A stretch of DNA of 36,734 nucleotides from Bradyrhizobium sp. ORS 375 (lineage in GTDB: Bacteria > Pseudomonadota > Alphaproteobacteria > Rhizobiales > Xanthobacteraceae): positions 1-36,734 of the forward strand of contig NZ_CAFI01000135.1 of NCBI RefSeq assembly GCF_000239775.1, read 5' to 3'. Shown one piece after another: positions 17,559-26,931 of this stretch. The notes under the pieces are model-generated. The model worked only from the letters and a program-made list of their open reading frames with translations. It had not been told where the DNA came from and made no database searches. Position 1 is the stretch's first letter, and the number at the start of each line of letters is the position of its first letter. A program made the translations under genes and the position numbers.

Positions 17559-17780
17559 GTGGAAATCAGAACAGACCGCCCGGGTCTCGTGGTCACGCGT
17601 GCTCCGATTCCGAAGTTCGATTCTGTCTGCATGCACCGCGGCTCGCGAATCCTGGGCATCGAAGTGGACTCCATGGCCTCGTTGTCGTCCTGCCTCGAAG
17701 ATGAAGTTCCAGTGGCGGCGATCGGGCTGACCAATCCGGTCTTCGTATTCGGCGCGGCCGTAGAGACAGTTCTTGCGTGA
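17559..17780 (+). CDS. Possible small hypothetical protein (about 73 residues) ahead of the acyltransferase
   Basis: From GTG 17559 a 73-residue frame runs to TGA 17780, stopping 10 bases before the acyltransferase start. About two thirds of third positions are G or C by eye. The composition (VEIRTDRPG at the start, IGLTNPVFVFGAAVETVLA at the end) looks protein-like, whereas the opposite strand is serine-rich shadow. The start is problematic: GGGAGG at 17554-17559 overlaps the GTG, so either initiation is elsewhere or this is the C-terminal remnant of a decayed gene. The frame is open back to 17385. No family is recognised. Confidence 0.35.
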   Translation: MEIRTDRPGLVVTRAPIPKFDSVCMHRGSRILGIEVDSMASLSSCLEDEVPVAAIGLTNPVFVFGAAVETVLA

Positions 17781-17790
17781 AGGCCCGACG

Positions 17791-19833
17791 ATGAGACCGA
17801 TCGATCAGACAACGAAGCGCACCGACGTCAGCATCGATACGAGCTACCGACCGGACATCGACGGGCTGCGCTGCATCGCCGTGATGCTGGTCCTGATCTA
17901 TCACCTGTTTCCGAAGGCGGTGCGCGGCGGGTTCATTGGCGTCGACATCTTCTTCGTGATCTCCGGCTATCTGATCACCTCCATCCTGTATTCGAGCCTG
18001 CAGCTCGGAAACTACAGCATCCTGACGTTCTATCAGCGGCGCATTCGACGGATCTTCCCGGCGCTCGTCACGGTGCTCGCGGTCACTTTCGCGATCGGAT
18101 GCGTGGTGCTCTCTCCCGAGGAGCTCGTGTCGCTGGGGCAGACGACGTTCGGCGGCGCGACGTTCTCGGCCAATCTCGTGCTGCTGAAGCAGATCGGATA
18201 TTTCGACATCGCCGCCGAGAACAAGCCGCTGTTGCATCTCTGGTCGCTGGGAGTCGAGGAGCAGTTCTACATCGGCTGGCCGCTGATACTGGCCGCCGCC
18301 TATCGGTCCAGACTCAATCTGACGACGCTCGTCAGCATCATCTTCGTAGCCTCTTTCATTCTCAACGTCGCGATCGTTTACAAGCATCCGGACTGGGCCT
18401 TCTACTTTCCACTGTCCCGCGCCTGGGAGCTCGCGGCAGGTGCTGGAATCGTGTTTGTTGGCCAGCTGCTGCAAAAGCCGGCGTTGATCGCTGCCCATGA
18501 TCGGATTGATCGCGCGCTCTCCGCGATGGTCTGGGACCCTGCCCGCAGGAGCGACCTGCCGGGAGTCGCGAGCGACATTCGGGCCTCGCTCGGTGTCATC
18601 CTGATCCTGGTGGCCGCATTCAGCCTCACGAGCCGCTTGCCCTTCCCGGGCTACGCTGCGCTGCTGCCGGTGATCGGAGCCGTGCTCCTGATTTCCGCTC
18701 CCGGTTCTCTGTTCAATCGCCGGGTGCTGGCCAGCCGGCCCTTCGTCTTCATCGGCCTGATCAGTTATCCGCTGTATCTCTGGCACTATCCCCTGGTCGC
18801 CTATGCGCGGCTCACCAGCGATGACGTTCTCCGTCCGCCCATGCTGCTTGCGATCGGCGCAGCCAGCATCGTGTTGGCGTGGCTGACCTATCGTTTCGTG
18901 GAATCGCCCATCCGCTTTCAGCCGTTCGGCCGCAAGCGGATCGTTGCGCTCGCCGGGTCCATGGCTCTGATCGCGGTCGCCGGGGGTGTGGCCGTTTGGG
19001 GCGACGGCTTCGAAAGCCGTCTGCCGGAGAAGGTCCGGGCCTATGTTGCAGCGAACCGCGGCGATGAGACATCGGCACACTGGCGCCGCGGAAGCTGCCT
19101 TCTTCTGCCCGATCAGGACGCCAGCCAGTTCGGGGCGGAGTGTACGGCGGACCGTCGCCGGCCGTTGGTGCTGCTGTGGGGCGACTCCTACGCCGCTGCG
19201 CTTTATCCCGGCATGAAGGCCTTGCAGCGCGAGGCCGAGTTCGGTCTTGCGGAGCTCACCGCGAGCGCCTGCCCGCCAGCGCTCGGCTTCGTCCAGCCAT
19301 TACGTCCATTCTGCACTGGCGCCAATGAGGAGGTGGTCCGAAAGATCGACGACCTCAAGCCGGACATCGTGCTGCTGCACTCCACCTGGATGGTGGACCT
19401 GACCAGCGTCGAGCCGATGCTGCAGCGGACCGTGAGCAGGATCCGGGAGGCGGGCGTGCAACGGATCATCATCGTCGGCCTCGTTCCGTCGTGGCGCGGC
19501 CGGAGCCTGCCGCAGAACCTGGTCGACTACTACCTCAAGGATCCGACACATCCGCTGTTGCCGGAACGGACGACTTTCCGCTTGTTCCCTAGTCAGGACC
19601 AGAACGAAAAGCTGAAGTCCATCGCGGCGCGATTGAAAGTCGAGTTCATCTCTCCCCTCGACATCATGTGCAATCAGTCCGGCTGCCTCACGCGCGTGGG
19701 GGATGCTCCCGGCGACCTGACAGCCTTCGACACCGGGCATCTGACCGTACCGGGATCGACCTATCTCGCGCGGGCCATGAAGTCCCAGATTTTCAAGAAC
19801 GGCATCCGCGCCCCAGAAAAACCGGCTCAATGA
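17791..19833 (+). CDS. OafA/YrhL-type acyltransferase with C-terminal SGNH domain
   Basis: This 680-residue two-domain protein has an acyltransferase-3 domain at about residues 20-375. That domain shows roughly ten membrane segments, H38 in LIYHLF and the VDIFFVISGYL segment (51-61). The second domain is a periplasmic-type SGNH esterase/transferase (about 435-680) with block I GDS at 464-466 and the DxxH pair D647/H650. OafA-like enzymes move acyl, usually acetyl, groups across the membrane onto O-antigen or exopolysaccharide sugars. ATG 17791 is chosen because GAAGG at 17779-17783 is seven bases upstream; a TTG at 17773 is in frame but lacks support. Its stop overlaps the next start (ATGA at 19830-19833), indicating translational coupling to the glycosyltransferase. 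Confidence 0.93.
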   Translation: MRPIDQTTKRTDVSIDTSYRPDIDGLRCIAVMLVLIYHLFPKAVRGGFIGVDIFFVISGYLITSILYSSLQLGNYSILTFYQRRIRRIFPALVTVLAVTFAIGCVVLSPEELVSLGQTTFGGATFSANLVLLKQIGYFDIAAENKPLLHLWSLGVEEQFYIGWPLILAAAYRSRLNLTTLVSIIFVASFILNVAIVYKHPDWAFYFPLSRAWELAAGAGIVFVGQLLQKPALIAAHDRIDRALSAMVWDPARRSDLPGVASDIRASLGVILILVAAFSLTSRLPFPGYAALLPVIGAVLLISAPGSLFNRRVLASRPFVFIGLISYPLYLWHYPLVAYARLTSDDVLRPPMLLAIGAASIVLAWLTYRFVESPIRFQPFGRKRIVALAGSMALIAVAGGVAVWGDGFESRLPEKVRAYVAANRGDETSAHWRRGSCLLLPDQDASQFGAECTADRRRPLVLLWGDSYAAALYPGMKALQREAEFGLAELTASACPPALGFVQPLRPFCTGANEEVVRKIDDLKPDIVLLHSTWMVDLTSVEPMLQRTVSRIREAGVQRIIIVGLVPSWRGRSLPQNLVDYYLKDPTHPLLPERTTFRLFPSQDQNEKLKSIAARLKVEFISPLDIMCNQSGCLTRVGDAPGDLTAFDTGHLTVPGSTYLARAMKSQIFKNGIRAPEKPAQ

Positions 19834-21629
19834 CCTCCGTTTTGTTCCCCGGCGCATCCCGTGGCGCCACCTACAAGCTTCGCATCGCGCAGTTCGTGTT
19901 CGGAAAATGCCCCTATCTCGTCAGCACGCTGGTTTTCCTGATCTGGCGATCGACGACGGGAAACAAGGGCCTGGATCAGTTCTTCACGCTGCCATCGCCG
20001 CGCTATCGGACGATCTGCAATCTTCTGACCCGTGTCCCGGGCCTGTCCGAGACCGCCCGCTTCATGCTCGACAGCGCCGTGATCGACGGCGCGGTCTGTG
20101 ACATCGTGGAATATGGCACCGGCCGTGCGCTCGGCAATACCACGCCATATCGCGAGGCAACGGGCCGCATCCTCCGCCACTTCGAGTTTCACGGCAAGCT
20201 CGCCCAGGAGCATTACAGGGCGGCCGTCCCCGACGACTCGATCTACGAGAGCGATCGCTCCCTTGAGGAGGCGATCGGACGTCTGGACGACCTTGAGTCG
20301 CACGAGCGCAGCCGGGTCGGCGGATGGCTGTTCTTCGCGCTCCGAAAGCTGCTTCTGCTCGTCTATCACGACGGCCGCGGCGAGCAGGTCCCACGGCTGG
20401 GCGCGCGCTCATTGCAGCTGCAGGCCAAGCTCAGCCGCGATCTCCCTCGCCCGTCAAAGCAGCTCGCCGAGATTCTCGAGGCGCGTCAGATCGAGTTCAA
20501 CGATCTCAAGCTGATATCGCCCGACTGGTCGGCGCTGATTGGGCATATGGGCCATCTCGACGTCCACTTGAGGATGCGGGACATGGGCTGGTGGAGCGGC
20601 TCGCCCCTGCTGGCGACCGAGACGGACAAGATCGCCAACCGCTATTACTTCGAGCTCCTGCAGGAACGCTGTCCGACCCTCGTCCTCGAGGACGGGTTGA
20701 GCACGGCCGTCTGGGCCGAGCTCTGCGCACTGACCAAGTATTTCGGCGTCTCGCACCAGCTCTGGGGCTCAGGGGAACGTGCCGTCGGCTATTGGAACGA
20801 CTGGGGCGCCGTCGCCCTCAAGGAATGGTCGGACCGCGGGCTGGGCTACCCCATGCTGGACGCCTATGATCGGAAATTCCAGCATTCGGACGAGGCCGCC
20901 TCCCGAATGGCGGCGTTCCGGCGGAGCTTCGGCATGGCCGATGGCGAGTGGTACGTCTGCCTTCATATGCGCGACGCGGCGACACGCGGCGAACGCAGCG
21001 GGGTCGGAGAGACCGTACGCAACGCCGGCCTCGCGAACTATTTCGAGGCGATCAACCATATCACGGCCCAGGGCGGCTGGGTGGTGCGGATGGGCGGACC
21101 GAACGTCCCCCCACTGCCGAAGATGACCCGCGTGATCGACTATGCGCGCTCCGATGCGCGATCGCCGCTGATGGATCTGCATCTGGTCCGCAACGCGCGC
21201 CTCTTCATCGGCACCACATCCGGCTTCGCCTACGTCGCCACCAGCTTCGACGTACCTTCGGCGCTCGTCAACTGCATCAGTTCGATCGGCCTGCTGTGGA
21301 CCGAACGAACCCGTTTCGCGCTGAAGCCGATCCGGACGTCCGAAGGAAGGCTGTTGAGCCAGCGCGATCAGACCTCGGATCGCTGGCGCTGGGCATTTCC
21401 CACACACGAATCCCTGGCAAAGGCCGGCCTTGCACTGAGCGACAACAGCGCCGACGAGATCCTCGAGACCGTGAAAGAGGTCGAGGAGCTCGCGCGCGGA
21501 CAGCGGCATCCGTCGCCGCTGATCGAACGCTGGTGCGCGTCGCTGACGAACCCAGGCTTCTATGGGGCGTCGCTACCGAGCCGTCATTTTCTTGACAAGC
21601 ACAGCCCGGAGCTACTGGACCCGGCCTGA
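19830..21629 (+). CDS. TIGR04372-like putative glycosyltransferase
   Basis: The 599-residue protein shares its ATG with the TGA of the preceding acyltransferase (4-base overlap). No signal peptide is evident; one short hydrophobic stretch lies near residues 30-40 (LVSTLVFLIW). The C-terminal half carries WYVCLHMRDA, GGWVVRMGG and LFIGTTSGFAYVATSF, which I associate with the TIGR04372 glycosyltransferase family found in polysaccharide loci. The fold would be GT-B-like; donor and acceptor are unknown. It is the only non-GT41 glycosyltransferase visible here. Coupling to an OafA/SGNH acyltransferase suggests the two modify the same glycan. The family call is from remembered motifs and a profile search would settle it. 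Confidence 0.75.
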   Translation: MTSVLFPGASRGATYKLRIAQFVFGKCPYLVSTLVFLIWRSTTGNKGLDQFFTLPSPRYRTICNLLTRVPGLSETARFMLDSAVIDGAVCDIVEYGTGRALGNTTPYREATGRILRHFEFHGKLAQEHYRAAVPDDSIYESDRSLEEAIGRLDDLESHERSRVGGWLFFALRKLLLLVYHDGRGEQVPRLGARSLQLQAKLSRDLPRPSKQLAEILEARQIEFNDLKLISPDWSALIGHMGHLDVHLRMRDMGWWSGSPLLATETDKIANRYYFELLQERCPTLVLEDGLSTAVWAELCALTKYFGVSHQLWGSGERAVGYWNDWGAVALKEWSDRGLGYPMLDAYDRKFQHSDEAASRMAAFRRSFGMADGEWYVCLHMRDAATRGERSGVGETVRNAGLANYFEAINHITAQGGWVVRMGGPNVPPLPKMTRVIDYARSDARSPLMDLHLVRNARLFIGTTSGFAYVATSFDVPSALVNCISSIGLLWTERTRFALKPIRTSEGRLLSQRDQTSDRWRWAFPTHESLAKAGLALSDNSADEILETVKEVEELARGQRHPSPLIERWCASLTNPGFYGASLPSRHFLDKHSPELLDPA

Positions 21630-21788
21630 AGCGGATGACACGCCCCCACAACGCGAAACGATCGAGCTTACAACCTGCACTGGGACCCCGCGTGAAAAAG
21701 CCGAATAGCACTCTCAAAAAGGCGAGCAGAACGAAGCTTGCGACGTGTATAGACCTTCGGTAGCGTACGCAGGTAGGGGCGAGTAAGC

Positions 21789-23840
21789 ATGCAACATCTG
21801 GATCACCGGCGTGACATCGATGGACTTCGCGCCGTTGCCGTACTGTCCGTCGTTTTCTTCCATGCGACACCGCATAAACCCGTCGGAGGTTTCGTCGGAG
21901 TCGACATTTTTTTCGTGATTTCCGGCTTCTTGATCACTTCGATCATCATGAAGAACATGGAGCAAGGCAAGTTCAGCTTTGCTGAGTTCTATGGTCGGCG
22001 CATTCGGCGGCTTTTTCCAGCGCTCGCAATCGTCATGACGGCTTGCCTTGCGGCCGGCTGGGTGATGCTTTTCCCCGACGAGTACTGGATGCTGGGAAAG
22101 CATGCCCTGGCAGGCAGCTCATTCGTTTCGAATCTCGTCTTCTGGAGCGAAGCAAACTATTTCGATGTCACAGCATCGGCCAAGCCGTTTCTCCATCTCT
22201 GGTCATTGGGCATCGAGGAGCAATATTATCTGTTCTGCCCCGCGATCTTGTGGTTGGCGATACGGCTCCGACTGAACCTCATCACCCTGACCCTGGCTGG
22301 TCTGCTCCTCTCATTCCTGGTCTGCACCGACCTCGTCAGATACAATGCGACCGCGGCATTCTATTCGCCGCTGACCCGAAGCTGGGAACTCTTCATGGGC
22401 GGGCTTCTCGCCCTCATGACCTTGCAGGCCGGCTCGGATCCGAAGCGTGATGTTGGGGAGCGCATCGCCGCAGCGCTGACCCCTATCCTCTTCAGCTCGT
22501 CCGGACCGCGCATACGAGTCGAGCAGCTTCGGACCTTTGCGTCCATCTTGGGGTTCATCCTCGTCGCCTACGCGATCATGGATGTGCGCGCAGATCGTTT
22601 CCCCAGCTGGTCGGCCCTGACGCCTACACTTGGCGCGACGTTGCTGATCGCCGCCGGGCCGACGACCTGGATCAACAGAAATCTGCTCGGCAACCGGGTC
22701 ATGGTCTGGTTTGGCCTGATCAGCTATCCTCTCTATCTCTGGCACTGGCCGCTACTCTCGTTTGCCTACATCCGCGACCAACAATCGCCGCCGCTTCCAT
22801 TGGCGCTCGCTATCGTAGCGCTCAGCGTGCTGCTCGCTTGGCTCACCTATTTGATCGTCGAACGTCCGATCCGGACAACCGGGCGCCCCGCCGCCGTGAC
22901 CGGCGGCCTCCTGGCGGCAATGGTCGCCGTCGGCGTATTTGGTGCGGTCAACTTCGCAAATGGCGGATTCAGCTGGCGGCTGAAGGACCGCCAGCAATTC
23001 GCGGACTACTTTGACGCTCTCGCCTACGACGGATCCAAATTCGTCGAGGAACGTGAGCAGATCTCGCAGAACAAGTGCAACTTCTACAACTACAAGAGCA
23101 GCCTGCCGACCCTGGTTCCTCGACCCGAGATCGCTCCGGAGTGCTACATCAAGACCGGAACGAAGTCAGTCATGCTGTGGGGCGACTCGCACGCAGCGCA
23201 TTACCTTCACGGGCTTCAGCAGACGTTGCCGGCTGACATCACCCCGCTTCTTGTTTTCGGATCCGGCTGCCGCGCGAGGTACCCCAACGAGGCGAATGCC
23301 AACCAGGAAAGATGCGACAAGGCGAACTCTTTCGCCTTGAAGGTCGCCCGCGAACGGACCCCCGACATTGTCATCATGGCAGCAACCACACCGCTTGAGG
23401 TCGAGTTTGCACGAAGCATGACAGCGACGTTGAAGAGCTACGGCGTGAAGCACGTCATTGTCATGGGCCTCGTCCCTCACTACCGCGCGTTTCTCTACAA
23501 GATCATCTTGCGCCGGTATTGGCCGGAGATACCTCGCCGCACCACCGGCTTCCTCGATCCACGACACGTAAAGTTCGATCAGGACTTCCGCGCCAGCCTT
23601 TCTGCAAACGAGCCGTTCGAGTTCGTCCACACGTTCGATACATTCTGCAACAACGAGGGTTGCCTTGCTTACGTCGGAGACGACGTCTACGAGGGGCTCG
23701 TCGTGTTCGATCATCAGCACCTGCGACCGCGGGCTTCAATCTATTTTGCCCAGACGACATTGACCCCCTTGATCCTGCGACTCCTGGCCCAAGATCGCAC
23801 TGCTCAAACCACGGGGGATACCGCGGCTGCCATGAAATGA
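21789..23840 (+). CDS. Second OafA-type acyltransferase with SGNH domain, lower GC
   Basis: The 683-residue protein has the same two-domain design as 17791-19833. The acyltransferase-3 domain begins RRDIDGLRAVAV and contains FFHATPHK and VDIFFVISGFL; SGNH block I is GDS at 465-467 and the DxxH pair is D641/H644. The start at ATG 21789 follows an AGGGG purine stretch near 21774. A 159-base, comparatively AT-rich gap separates it from the preceding gene, so it likely has its own promoter. The DNA is less GC-rich than the neighbours: the line at 21961-22020 is 32 of 60 G+C, with T-runs at 21907-21913. This suggests later acquisition. It likely adds an acyl group to a surface polysaccharide in the periplasm. 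Confidence 0.93.
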   Translation: MQHLDHRRDIDGLRAVAVLSVVFFHATPHKPVGGFVGVDIFFVISGFLITSIIMKNMEQGKFSFAEFYGRRIRRLFPALAIVMTACLAAGWVMLFPDEYWMLGKHALAGSSFVSNLVFWSEANYFDVTASAKPFLHLWSLGIEEQYYLFCPAILWLAIRLRLNLITLTLAGLLLSFLVCTDLVRYNATAAFYSPLTRSWELFMGGLLALMTLQAGSDPKRDVGERIAAALTPILFSSSGPRIRVEQLRTFASILGFILVAYAIMDVRADRFPSWSALTPTLGATLLIAAGPTTWINRNLLGNRVMVWFGLISYPLYLWHWPLLSFAYIRDQQSPPLPLALAIVALSVLLAWLTYLIVERPIRTTGRPAAVTGGLLAAMVAVGVFGAVNFANGGFSWRLKDRQQFADYFDALAYDGSKFVEEREQISQNKCNFYNYKSSLPTLVPRPEIAPECYIKTGTKSVMLWGDSHAAHYLHGLQQTLPADITPLLVFGSGCRARYPNEANANQERCDKANSFALKVARERTPDIVIMAATTPLEVEFARSMTATLKSYGVKHVIVMGLVPHYRAFLYKIILRRYWPEIPRRTTGFLDPRHVKFDQDFRASLSANEPFEFVHTFDTFCNNEGCLAYVGDDVYEGLVVFDHQHLRPRASIYFAQTTLTPLILRLLAQDRTAQTTGDTAAAMK

Positions 23841-23979
23841 GCTCGCTCCGATCACTGCCGGGGAGCATTGGCCGTCCGCGGTCGAACGTCTCGAGTTCAT
23901 CGGCCGGAAGACGAATTGGCAGGTCAAATGCATAGCGCTCGGCGGCGGATTGAACCCGCTCCGAGGCGGGAGCACCGGC

Positions 23980-25194
23980 TTAGCTTCGGACAGATGATTG
24001 CCCACTGTCGTCCGGCAGCAACCGATCAAAATTCAAGCCCGCCTTCCGGGACCATTCGGTCGTGGCGACGTCGACCGTGCGGTAGAGCAACGTCGAGACG
24101 GCGAACACCACCGAGATCGTGACGACCGCCGTGATCGCCACATTTGCCCCGTAGGGCAAATGACTGAGCGCCAATGCGGAGCCGCTGCTGACGCTGCAGA
24201 TGATGGGAATGTGAACCAGGTAGAGGACGAAGGACAGCTTTCCGAGATAGCGGCCGAAGGCACTGCCAAATGCGGATTGCAGGCTGCGGCTATACAGAAG
24301 CGCGCCGACCACGATGATGGCTCCGATCATGTGAAAGGCCGTGGTCGGCAGACTCCTCGGAAAAAAGGGATGCCAGGACGCCACCATCCCCTCCGGCGTG
24401 TGCGAGTACGCTCCGAAATAGAGCCCGACGACAAAAACGAGTGCGACCAGGATCTCTCGCCCCCGCTCCGAAGGCAGCCAGCGCGCGAAAGCAGCGCCGA
24501 CCTGTCCTTCCAGCTCGTAGAACAGAACGCCGAAGGCGAAGAGCGCGTAGTAGGAATCGTAGCTCCAGGCCAGATAGAGAGCGGCGGCCCCAATTCGGAC
24601 CATTCGATTGCGGATGCAGACATAGGCCAGGAAGATCGTGATCGAGCCGATGAGCTCGATGCGCATGGTCCACAGATTGGAATTGTAGTCGGCGCGGCCG
24701 TTGCGAAACGCATCGTACAGCGCCTCGCGCACCATGCTCCAGAAGCTCGGCTCGAAACCCTGATACCACATTGCGAGCCAGTCGCTGTGGGTCACCAGAT
24801 GGGCGGCCTCGACGTTGCGCATCATTCCCGCAGCCATGATGGCCCAGGCAATCGTCGAGGTCATGAGCATCGGCACCGCGAGCCGCAGGTAGCGCCGCAC
24901 GATCTGGGCCGGCAAGCTCAGCGTCGTCGCCTCGCTGAAGCCCGCCAGCACGTAGCCGCTGAGCACGAAGAAGATGCAGACGGCAAAGGATCCCTTCCAG
25001 AGCCAGCTCAGGAGTGAAACGCCGAGCCACATCTCCGCGGGAAAGTGGATCTCGGCCGCCTTGAAGCTGACCATCCCCGGGAAGACGGCCAGGATGAGGT
25101 GTCCGAAGAAGACGATGCACGCGGCGCTCCCTCGCAAGCCGTCGAGAAACGGCCGCCGCGCCATTTCGCCGGCTTTGGAAACGTCTCGCCCCAA
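23980..25194 (-). CDS. Acyltransferase-3 family membrane protein without SGNH domain
   Basis: The 404-residue polytopic protein opens with RPFLDGLRG and contains the acyltransferase-3 catalytic-His region FFGHLILA and the VCIFFVLSGYVL segment. It ends after about ten membrane spans with no extracytoplasmic esterase domain. It is therefore a short OafA/NolL-like acyltransferase and is expected to O-acetylate a sugar at the membrane. TTG 25194 follows a GGGGGAGAAGGA purine tract; ATG 25164 starts right at the conserved domain but has no clear ribosome-binding site. Both are possible. It is convergent with the second OafA/SGNH gene across 139 bases and divergent from the MBOAT gene. Confidence 0.88.
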   Translation of the reverse strand: MGRDVSKAGEMARRPFLDGLRGSAACIVFFGHLILAVFPGMVSFKAAEIHFPAEMWLGVSLLSWLWKGSFAVCIFFVLSGYVLAGFSEATTLSLPAQIVRRYLRLAVPMLMTSTIAWAIMAAGMMRNVEAAHLVTHSDWLAMWYQGFEPSFWSMVREALYDAFRNGRADYNSNLWTMRIELIGSITIFLAYVCIRNRMVRIGAAALYLAWSYDSYYALFAFGVLFYELEGQVGAAFARWLPSERGREILVALVFVVGLYFGAYSHTPEGMVASWHPFFPRSLPTTAFHMIGAIIVVGALLYSRSLQSAFGSAFGRYLGKLSFVLYLVHIPIICSVSSGSALALSHLPYGANVAITAVVTISVVFAVSTLLYRTVDVATTEWSRKAGLNFDRLLPDDSGQSSVRS

Positions 25195-25407
25195 AATTCC
25201 TTCTCCCCCTCAATCGTTCGAGGAGGACTGCTAGCAGCCCCGACACGTTTTCCCAAGCAGATCCTTGTGTCCGAGGCATTCATCGCGGCGGATCGCCTGC
25301 CCAGCGCCGCGCATTCGCCGGGTCGATGTCGGGGCGACGGCGCCAAGCTTGGCAGGCCCGGTCAGAGTTGGTACGGTCCCCGCCCCGTGCTGCCTTGGCC
25401 TTTCGTC

Positions 25408-26913
25408 ATGCTCTTCACCCAATTCGAATTCATCTTCCTGTTCTTGCCGGTGACCTTCGCCGGCTATTTTCTTATCGGACGTCATTTCGCCGATCCAACT
25501 CCACGTCTCGCCTGGCTGGCTGCGGCGTCGCTGGTGTTCTACGCCAATTGGGACATCGGCTTCGTCCCGATCATCGTGACGTCAATCATCGTCAACTATG
25601 TCCTTGGACTGCTGATCTCCGCGCAGACATCCAAACCCGCGCGAACCCGGCTGTTCGCGGTGGCCGTCGCCGCAAACCTCCTCGCGCTCGCCTTCTTCAA
25701 GTACACGAATTTCGGCATCGATATCTTCGATGCGATCATGCGCACCCGGCATTCACATCTGGACATCGCGCTGCCGCTGGGGATCTCGTTTTTCACGTTC
25801 ACGCAGCTGGCCTATCTTGCCGACGTCTATGCCGGCGTCGCAACCGAGCGCAACTTCGTCAAATACACCCTGTTCGTGACCTATTTTCCGCATCTGATCG
25901 CAGGACCGATCCTGCATCACCGGGAGATGATGCCGCAGTTCGGCTCGGATGAAAGCAAGAGCGTATCGGTCGAGCGCGTCGCCACCGGCCTGACCATCTT
26001 CATCATCGGATTGTTCAAGAAGGCGGTGATCGCGGACGGATTTGCGCTGATCGCAAATCCCGTCTTCCAGACAGCGAGCCGGTTTCATCTTCATGCGATC
26101 GATGCCTGGGGCGGTGCGCTGGCCTACTCGCTGCAGATCTACTTCGACTTCTCCGGCTATTCGGACATGGCGATCGGACTGTCGCTGCTGTTCGGCATCC
26201 GCCTTCCATTCAATTTCGACGCCCCCTACAAGTCCCGCAGCATCATCGAATTCTGGCGCCGCTGGCACATCACCCTGTCGCGCTTCCTCAGGGATTATCT
26301 GTACATACCTCTCGGCGGCAACCGTCACGGCAGCAACCGGCGCCGCCTGAACCTGTTTCTCACGATGGTGATCGGCGGCCTCTGGCACGGCGCCGGCTTC
26401 ACGTTCGTGATCTGGGGCGCACTCCACGGCGGCTACCTGATCGTCAATCATGTGTGGCGCGAGACCGTCGATCGCTCGCCGGTGCTGCAACGGCACGTGA
26501 ACAGCATCTGGTATGTCGCATCGGCGCTGGTGCTGACCCAGCTGGCCGTGGTCATCGCATGGGTCTTCTTCCGCGCCGAAACTCCCAGGATCGCCGGTCG
26601 TGTGCTCCGCGCCATGGTTGGAGCGTCGCTGAACGAGCAGATCGCGCCCACCACCACGGTGACCTGGCTGTCGCTCGCGGCCGTGATCGCCGGCTACGCG
26701 GCCTGCCTGGCGCTCCCCAACGTCAACGCCATGTTCGAACGCTGGAACGTCGGCCTCAAGAGCTACAACAATCCGCGGGGCTGGAGCCTGGTTGACTTGC
26801 ACTGGCGCCCGACCACCGGTTGGGCCGTCGCGGCGTCCCTGGTCTGCTCGGCGGCGCTGCTGGTCAGCCTTCTCGCTGGCGACGGAACGCAGTTTCTCTA
26901 TTTCCAGTTCTGA
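25408..26913 (+). CDS. MBOAT-family O-acyltransferase (AlgI-like)
   Basis: From ATG 25408 the protein is 501 residues with many membrane segments. MBOAT hallmarks are PYKSRSIIEFWRRWHITLS (273-291), YIPLGGNR, and the WHGAG histidine H327, plus H340 in GALHGGY. This is the AlgI/DltB/PatA branch, which passes acetyl groups from a cytosolic donor to a periplasmic partner that acetylates polysaccharide. The open frame extends to 25045, but that stretch is antisense to the neighbouring acyltransferase and not family-like. GTG 25387 is an alternative start. The SGNH-like partner follows after 18 bases, a typical AlgI-AlgJ/X arrangement. Confidence 0.93.
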   Translation: MLFTQFEFIFLFLPVTFAGYFLIGRHFADPTPRLAWLAAASLVFYANWDIGFVPIIVTSIIVNYVLGLLISAQTSKPARTRLFAVAVAANLLALAFFKYTNFGIDIFDAIMRTRHSHLDIALPLGISFFTFTQLAYLADVYAGVATERNFVKYTLFVTYFPHLIAGPILHHREMMPQFGSDESKSVSVERVATGLTIFIIGLFKKAVIADGFALIANPVFQTASRFHLHAIDAWGGALAYSLQIYFDFSGYSDMAIGLSLLFGIRLPFNFDAPYKSRSIIEFWRRWHITLSRFLRDYLYIPLGGNRHGSNRRRLNLFLTMVIGGLWHGAGFTFVIWGALHGGYLIVNHVWRETVDRSPVLQRHVNSIWYVASALVLTQLAVVIAWVFFRAETPRIAGRVLRAMVGASLNEQIAPTTTVTWLSLAAVIAGYAACLALPNVNAMFERWNVGLKSYNNPRGWSLVDLHWRPTTGWAVAASLVCSAALLVSLLAGDGTQFLYFQF

Positions 26914-26931
26914 CATTCGCCGGAGCACGAC

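Noticed and set aside
23955-23970. CCCGC/GCGGG repeat between convergent acyltransferase genes as a bidirectional terminator.
   Set aside because: Five-base stem and no T-runs on either side; too weak.
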